Source: Lachnospiraceae bacterium
GTDB lineage: Bacteria; Bacillota; Clostridia; Lachnospirales; Lachnospiraceae
DNA: 64,000 bases
Assembly: GCA_023663945.1 (NCBI GenBank)
Contig: JAMPGL010000009.1
Coordinates: 1 to 64,000 of the forward strand
Direction of reading: 5' to 3'
In this document: positions 59,170 through 64,000 of the stretch, one piece after another
Numbering within the stretch: the first letter of the stretch is position 1
How the letters are laid out: the number at the start of each line of letters is the position of its first letter
Position numbers and translations under genes: made by a program
Notes under the pieces: model-generated
The model's database searches: none
What the model was told of the DNA's origin: nothing
Seen by the model: only the letters and a program-made list of their open reading frames with translations

Positions 59170-61441
59170 AAGAATCAGTTTCTTATTGGCATTTTTGCTT
59201 GTCACTGTGGCAGTGGTCATCTTTTGTTCGCAGTATCCTGTGTTTGAAAAAAATGTGCAAAAACACAAGGTCAATGTCTTACAGTCAGAGGAATTTCTGA
59301 CTGAGGTCTACAGGGGAAATCTTGTCTTGTACCGGGAGCTGGCAGAAAAGGCGGCGGGAGAGCTTGTGCAGTACAAGGATCTTTTTTTACAGGTGGAAGA
59401 AAAAGAGGCTGACATTGTCTACGATGGTTCCTACTACTCCGTTGGTGCCCTTTGGAGCGAAACGGCAGGCGAGATTTTAAACGATCTTTTGAAACAATGG
59501 GAAGATATGGTGCTTGACCGGGAGCATGGAATTGTCTGGGAAGCGGACTATTGCATGGTGGATCGTGTTACTGGAACAAGAATCAGCAATACGGGAAACG
59601 CGATTGATAAGCTGGGCACAACAGAGGCGGATGAGGAGCTTAAGGCTTATTATCCTTACTATATTAAAATGTCCTTTAACGATACCGGATATTTGGAGCA
59701 GGTATCCGTGAAAGGGGAAAATCCCGATGAACTGCTGAGAGCGGTGCAGAACCTTATGGGAAGAAGCAAGTTCCTATCGAACAGCTTTTGGAGCCGCTCA
59801 CCATTTGGAGGGGAAGGAGAAGATATTTACTTTTATTATGATAATACGGAGATGAAAGCGTCCACCACGATTTACAATGCCCCGAGAAACTGCACCGTCT
59901 GCTATGCGTTCAGCAGGCAGCAGATAAATAATCTGAATGCCGCGAATGATCGGGACTGGTATAATTACTATGCTTATTCGGGAGTTTCCGGAAGCCTGCT
60001 GGAGCTGTTCCTCTTGCTTGCCGCCACAGCCTTCCTCCTGCCGTTGTGGAAACGATATACCCTGCATAAGGGAAAGGCAGTGCAGATTCCCGTTGAGCTT
60101 ACGGCGGTGGTTATGCTTTTGGAGCTGGGGATTGGGGTTGACTGGATAAGAAGTCTGGTCAGCGGAATGAATGGCGGAAGCCTTGCAGGGATGATCAGCG
60201 GAAACATCGGCTTTGTCAGAGAATACCTCAGTGACCGGACGGCGTGGGTGATTGCGGAGACAATCAATGTGGTGGTTCTCTATCTGGCGTTCGGCGGCTG
60301 GTATTATCTGGTGACTGCGCTGGGAGGAGTGTGGGAGCTTGGAATTGCAGGGTTTATCAGGGAAAGGAGCCTGATTTACCGCTATGCAGGAAAAATATGG
60401 AGATTCTTAAAGAGAACAGTTCAAAGATTTGCGGATGAGCTTCTTCATGTAGACCTCGGGGAAAAGGCAAATAAAACCGTTTTCCGGCTGGTGGCTGTAA
60501 ACTTTATTATTTTGGGGCTTATCTGTGCTATGTGGCTGTTCGGCTGGCTGGCATTGATTCTGTACTCGGTGGTTCTCTATATTGTTCTGAAAAAATATGT
60601 GCAGAGGATTCAGGAACAGTACCGCCGCCTGCTGGAGGCGACAGAGTCCATTGCAGGAGGAAATCTGCATACAGAGTTTGATAAAGACTGGGGAATATTT
60701 GAATCCTATAAAGAAGAGCTGGCTGAAATCCAGAGCGGATTTTCCAAGGCGGTGGAAGAGGAGGTAAAGAGCCAGAAGATGAAGACCGAGCTGATTACCA
60801 ATGTATCCCACGACCTGAAAACACCCCTTACGGCAATCACGACTTATATTGAACTGCTGAAAGAGGAAAATCTTACAGAGGGGCAGAGAGAGGAGTATCT
60901 CGCTGTTTTGGAGAACAAGGCGCTCCGGTTAAAGACACTTATCGAGGATTTGTTTGAGGTGAGCAAGGCAGGCAGCGGAAATGTGACGCTGAATCTTCAG
61001 GATGTGGATATTGGAAATCTGATGCGTCAGGTTTATCTGGAATACGAAGATAAAGTGGAAGAAGCCGACTTAATTTTCCGGTTCCGCCTGCCGGAGGAGA
61101 AGGTGATTCTGAAACTTGACAGTCAAAAGACCTATCGCATTTTTGAGAACCTGTATACCAATATCATCAAATACGCCATGCCCCACACCAGAGTGTATGT
61201 AAATCTGGAGCGGATAGGGGACGAGATTGTGATTGAGCTGAAAAACATGTCCAGCGTGGAGCTGAATATTCCGGCGGAGAGCCTGACGGAGCGGTTTGTC
61301 CGCGGGGATAGTTCCCGAAATACGGAGGGAAGCGGGCTTGGGCTTGCCATTGCAAGGAATTTTGCGGAGCTGCAAAAAGGACAGATGAAGGTGGATATTG
61401 ACGGAGATTTGTTTAAGGTGACGCTGCGGTGGCGTATGTAA
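59144..61441 (+). CDS. Sensor histidine kinase
   Basis: A 765-aa membrane kinase. One hydrophobic helix is at the start (ISFLLAFLLVTVAVVIF). A large outside domain follows (about 35-285). Then comes a block of four to six membrane segments (about 288-480) with no known sensor name. A HAMP-like YRRLLEATESIAGGNL precedes the dimerisation helix with H556 in NVSHDLKTPLTAITTY. The ATPase has ENLYTNIIKYAMP (N-box) and GSGLGLAIARNFAE. The start is TTG at 59144 inside the regulator gene; another TTG at 59156 is possible. The mixed outside domain plus multi-pass block suggests an envelope or peptide signal. Confidence 0.92.
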   Translation: MDTKLKNNKRISFLLAFLLVTVAVVIFCSQYPVFEKNVQKHKVNVLQSEEFLTEVYRGNLVLYRELAEKAAGELVQYKDLFLQVEEKEADIVYDGSYYSVGALWSETAGEILNDLLKQWEDMVLDREHGIVWEADYCMVDRVTGTRISNTGNAIDKLGTTEADEELKAYYPYYIKMSFNDTGYLEQVSVKGENPDELLRAVQNLMGRSKFLSNSFWSRSPFGGEGEDIYFYYDNTEMKASTTIYNAPRNCTVCYAFSRQQINNLNAANDRDWYNYYAYSGVSGSLLELFLLLAATAFLLPLWKRYTLHKGKAVQIPVELTAVVMLLELGIGVDWIRSLVSGMNGGSLAGMISGNIGFVREYLSDRTAWVIAETINVVVLYLAFGGWYYLVTALGGVWELGIAGFIRERSLIYRYAGKIWRFLKRTVQRFADELLHVDLGEKANKTVFRLVAVNFIILGLICAMWLFGWLALILYSVVLYIVLKKYVQRIQEQYRRLLEATESIAGGNLHTEFDKDWGIFESYKEELAEIQSGFSKAVEEEVKSQKMKTELITNVSHDLKTPLTAITTYIELLKEENLTEGQREEYLAVLENKALRLKTLIEDLFEVSKAGSGNVTLNLQDVDIGNLMRQVYLEYEDKVEEADLIFRFRLPEEKVILKLDSQKTYRIFENLYTNIIKYAMPHTRVYVNLERIGDEIVIELKNMSSVELNIPAESLTERFVRGDSSRNTEGSGLGLAIARNFAELQKGQMKVDIDGDLFKVTLRWRM

Positions 61442-61502
61442 CCGTTCAGCTTTGCGGTTCCGGATGCAGGAAAGCCCCGTGTTCGCAAGGCTGAACGGTT
61501 AC
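61438..61502. repeat. 13-bp inverted repeat around the kinase stop codon
   Basis: gtaaccgttcagc (61438-61450) is the exact reverse complement of 61490-61502, with a loop of about 39 bases. It includes the histidine kinase stop codon. The 13-mer with one variable base recurs at 131-143 and 31725-31737. Confidence 0.8.
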
Positions 61503-61649
61503 GATACAAATTATTTGCAGATACAAATACATTGCGCATATCTCCCAATTTGGATATAATAGCATTGCAGGGAAAGAAGCAGTTTATGCCGTTTGTATGG
61601 CGGAATTGGATTTCCGCGGCAGCGAGCCGGACGGCAGGGAGGTATGGGC

Positions 61650-62489
61650 ATGAAATTTACAAAGATGCATGGATGCGGAAATGATTATATCTATGTGGAT
61701 GGCAGTAAAGAGCATATTTTGCCGGAAGATAAGCCGGAGATTGTAAGGCGGTTAAGCGACAGGCATTTTGGAATCGGCGGGGACGGCGTGATTTTTATCA
61801 ATCCGTCCGAGGAAGCTGATTTTGAGATGGAGATGTACAATATGGATGGAACCAGGGCGGAAATGTGCGGAAACGGGATTCGGTGCGTTGCAAAGTTTGT
61901 CTATGACAAAGGGCTTACCGATCGGACGTCAATCAGCATCGTCAGCTGTGGAAAGGTGAAATACTTAGAACTGAACATAGAGGATGAAAAGGTATCGACC
62001 GTAAAGGTCAATATGGGCTCGCCGGTGTTAAAAGCAAGTGATATTCCTGTCATTGCCGATGGAGAGGAAGTCATATCGGAACGGATAGAAGTTGACGGGC
62101 AGGTTTATCAAATGACATGCGTGTCAATGGGAAATCCCCACGCGGTCGTGTTCGTGGATGATGTGAAGTCCCTGCCAATAGAAAAGATTGGACCTCAGTT
62201 TGAAAATCATGTGAGATTTCCCAAGCGGGTCAATACGGAATTTGTCAAGGTCTTGGATTCCGGAACGATTGAAATGCGGGTATGGGAGAGAGGCACCGGG
62301 GAAACTTTGGCGTGTGGAACCGGAGCCTGTGCCAGCGTAGTGGCATGTATATTAAATGGTTTGACTGGGGAGCAGGTAACTGTTAAACTATTAGGTGGAA
62401 ATTTACAGATTTGGTGGGACAGAAAGGAAAATCGGGTTATGATGACCGGTCCGGCATCCACCGTATTTGAAGGAGAAGTAGAACTGTAA
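61650..62489 (+). CDS. dapF: Diaminopimelate epimerase
   Basis: A 279-aa PLP-independent racemase that turns LL-diaminopimelate into the meso form for lysine and peptidoglycan. The start is MKFTKMHGCGNDYIYVDG at 61650, where cagggaggt gives good spacing; earlier in-frame starts lack the family match. The first catalytic Cys is in AEMCGNGIRCVAKFV and the second in GTGETLACGTGACASV. NPHAVVFVD and ERGTGETLAC are the usual PbsP-like sites. It lies 33 nt before dapL, so the two steps are made together. Confidence 0.96.
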   Translation: MKFTKMHGCGNDYIYVDGSKEHILPEDKPEIVRRLSDRHFGIGGDGVIFINPSEEADFEMEMYNMDGTRAEMCGNGIRCVAKFVYDKGLTDRTSISIVSCGKVKYLELNIEDEKVSTVKVNMGSPVLKASDIPVIADGEEVISERIEVDGQVYQMTCVSMGNPHAVVFVDDVKSLPIEKIGPQFENHVRFPKRVNTEFVKVLDSGTIEMRVWERGTGETLACGTGACASVVACILNGLTGEQVTVKLLGGNLQIWWDRKENRVMMTGPASTVFEGEVEL

Positions 62490-62522
62490 AGGAAAACCGA
62501 AGTTTAATAAAGGAGAAAGCAG

Positions 62523-63737
62523 ATGTTTAAAATCAATGATAATTACTTAAAACTTCCCGGAAGTTATCTTTTTTCCACCATTGGCAAAAAGGTGAACGCT
62601 TACGCCGCAGCCCATCCCGATAAAAGGATCATTCGTCTTGGAATCGGTGATGTGACCCAGCCGTTAGCGCCGGCAATCATTACGGCGCTGCATGGAGCGG
62701 TGGATGAGATGGCGGAGGCGGAGACTTTCCGCGGATATGCGCCGGATCTGGGCTATGAGTTTTTGAGAAATGCCATAGCGGAGAATGACTATAAAGCAAG
62801 GGGATGCAAGATTGAGGCGGATGAGATTTTTGTGTCCGACGGGGCAAAATGTGATTCCGGAAATATTCAGGAGATTTTCAGCACGGATAATAAGATTGCC
62901 GTGTGCGACCCGGTATATCCCGTTTATGTGGATACCAATGTTATGGCGGGAAGAACGGGAACTTACGACAGTAAGACGGAGACTTGGAGCGACGTGATTT
63001 ATATGCCCTGTACGGCTGAAAATGATTTTGCGCCTCAGCTTCCAAAGGAGACGCCGGACTTGATTTATTTATGTTTTCCCAATAATCCGACCGGCTCCAC
63101 CATCAAGAAGACTCAGCTTCAGGAGTGGGTGGATTATGCCAACAAAGCGGGGGCAGTGATCATTTATGATGCGGCGTACGAGGCGTACATTTCGCAGGAG
63201 GATGTACCCCATTCCATTTATGAGTGTGAGGGGGCAAGGACTTGTGCCATTGAGCTTCATTCCTTTTCCAAAAATGCAGGATTTACCGGCGTGCGTTTGG
63301 GCTATACCGTGATTCCCAAGGATTTAAAGTGCGGTGAGGTACAGTTACACTCACTTTGGGCGAGAAGGCATGGAACCAAGTACAACGGCGCGCCTTACAT
63401 TGTGCAGCGCGCGGGGGAGGCAGTGTATTCCCCGGAAGGGAAGCGGCAGCTTAAGGAGCAGGTTGCTTATTATATGAAGAATGCCAAATACATTTTAGAA
63501 GGGCTTAAGAGCGCCGGATATACGGTATCCGGAGGCGTTGACGCACCGTATATCTGGTTAAAAGCACCAAAGGGCATGACCAGCTGGGAGTTTTTTGACT
63601 ATCTTCTTGAAAAGGCAAATGTGGTAGGAACGCCGGGGTCGGGATTCGGTCCAAGCGGGGAAACATACTTTAGACTGACTGCTTTTGGAAGTTATGAAAA
63701 TACCGTGGAAGCAATCGACAGAATCAAAGCATTGTAA
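62523..63737 (+). CDS. dapL: LL-diaminopimelate aminotransferase
   Basis: A 404-aa PLP enzyme that makes LL-diaminopimelate directly from tetrahydrodipicolinate and glutamate, bypassing the acyl routes. Typical DapL features are KLPGSYLFSTIGKKVNAY, RLGIGDVTQPLAPAII, FVSDGAKCDSGNIQEIF, CFPNNPTGSTIKKTQLQEWV and the PLP lysine in ELHSFSKNAGFTGVRLGYT. The DapL pathway is used by Clostridia, which fits the organism call. It ends the operon with dapF, and a strong terminator follows. Confidence 0.97.
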   Translation: MFKINDNYLKLPGSYLFSTIGKKVNAYAAAHPDKRIIRLGIGDVTQPLAPAIITALHGAVDEMAEAETFRGYAPDLGYEFLRNAIAENDYKARGCKIEADEIFVSDGAKCDSGNIQEIFSTDNKIAVCDPVYPVYVDTNVMAGRTGTYDSKTETWSDVIYMPCTAENDFAPQLPKETPDLIYLCFPNNPTGSTIKKTQLQEWVDYANKAGAVIIYDAAYEAYISQEDVPHSIYECEGARTCAIELHSFSKNAGFTGVRLGYTVIPKDLKCGEVQLHSLWARRHGTKYNGAPYIVQRAGEAVYSPEGKRQLKEQVAYYMKNAKYILEGLKSAGYTVSGGVDAPYIWLKAPKGMTSWEFFDYLLEKANVVGTPGSGFGPSGETYFRLTAFGSYENTVEAIDRIKAL

Positions 63738-63744
63738 GAGGCAT

Positions 63745-63769
63745 AACGCCGCCGAAAGGCGGCGTTTCC
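63745..63769 (+). terminator. dapF-dapL operon terminator
   Basis: aacgccgcc (63745-63753) and ggcggcgtt (63758-63766) pair around a gaaa tetraloop, followed by t and cct. Confidence 0.85.
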
Positions 63770-63922
63770 TATATACATATATATAGAAGATTCTTCCCAA
63801 GGAAATTCCTTCAAAGAGTGGAAGAACCAAAGGTTCTTATAAGAAAAGAACATTTTTAATAAAAAGGAAACCATAAATCAAAGCAGGCTAAATCGTATCT
63901 AAAACCAGAGAGGGAGAAAACC

Positions 63923-64000
63923 GTGACAGAGCATCAATTTGAACAGGCAGTTGAACGGATGGTGCGCGGGGATAAGACGGGGCTTAAAGAAATTTATGAA
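63923..64000 (+). CDS. ECF-type RNA polymerase sigma factor, partial (5' end)
   Basis: The first 26 codons of a gene cut by the window end. The peptide begins MTEHQFEQAVERMVRGDKTG (GTG start) and goes on LKEIYE, the usual beginning of region 2 in small sigma-70 family factors. agaggga lies 9 nt upstream. Too little is present to assign a subgroup. Confidence 0.65.
   Translation, partial: MTEHQFEQAVERMVRGDKTGLKEIYE

Overview
The window looks like chromosome of a Gram-positive anaerobe of the class Clostridia, most likely Lachnospiraceae (inference). The evidence is gene content and style: CarD regulator, ANTAR protein beside glutamine synthetase, LL-diaminopimelate aminotransferase, Hsp33, PopT (DUF368) and DedA membrane proteins, many lipoproteins, and strong Shine-Dalgarno sites. 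No rRNA, tRNA or CRISPR array was seen.

Layout. 1-1.9 kb: a large serine recombinase, the end of a mobile element. 2.1-10 kb: a markedly AT-rich three-gene operon made of a 1981-aa protein with two GHKL ATPase-like modules, a receiver-like protein and a DUF2971 protein. This is the best candidate for an undescribed signalling or defence system. 10.2-13.5 kb: an array of small accessory cassettes separated by truncated copies of a polysaccharide deacetylase gene. The cassettes hold a nucleotidyltransferase remnant, two modules of small protein plus retropepsin-like protease, and an antitoxin-like ORF. 13.5-16.6 kb: SdpI-like protein, SEC-C protein and a repeat-rich secreted protein.

16.8-31.6 kb is mostly core: carB, a MATE exporter, a CmpB-like membrane protein, CarD, a histidine phosphatase, a ROK sugar kinase, a Tet(M)-like GTPase fused to a Rae1/YacP-type NYN nuclease, a GT-C glycosyltransferase with a lipoprotein partner, and an acyltransferase. 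32-37 kb: a coiled-coil protein, a Cys/His-repeat surface protein and a polar amino acid ABC transporter. 37-46 kb: envelope glycosyltransfer and metabolism (DUF6020-like, GT2, hisC, popT-like, methyltransferase, hslO, nadE).

46-54 kb is a second accessory region. It holds an HTH-GHKL-DUF4325 gene bracketed by identical 30-bp terminator repeats, a degenerate FMN-binding-like protein, and a type II restriction-modification locus (Vsr, two nuclease-type ORFs, cytosine-5 methyltransferase), followed by two lipoproteins. A 26-bp inverted repeat pair flanks about 8 kb of it. 54-64 kb returns to core: an AbrB-type regulator, glnA plus ANTAR protein, DedA, GT4, a two-component system, dapF-dapL, and the start of an ECF sigma factor cut by the window edge.

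Functional themes are nitrogen and amino acid metabolism (carB, glnA, amino acid ABC transporter, nadE, dapF/dapL), cell-envelope building (undecaprenyl-phosphate recycling families, several glycosyltransferases), and two accessory islands with recombination scars. All family calls are from motif reading by eye; no database search was run.
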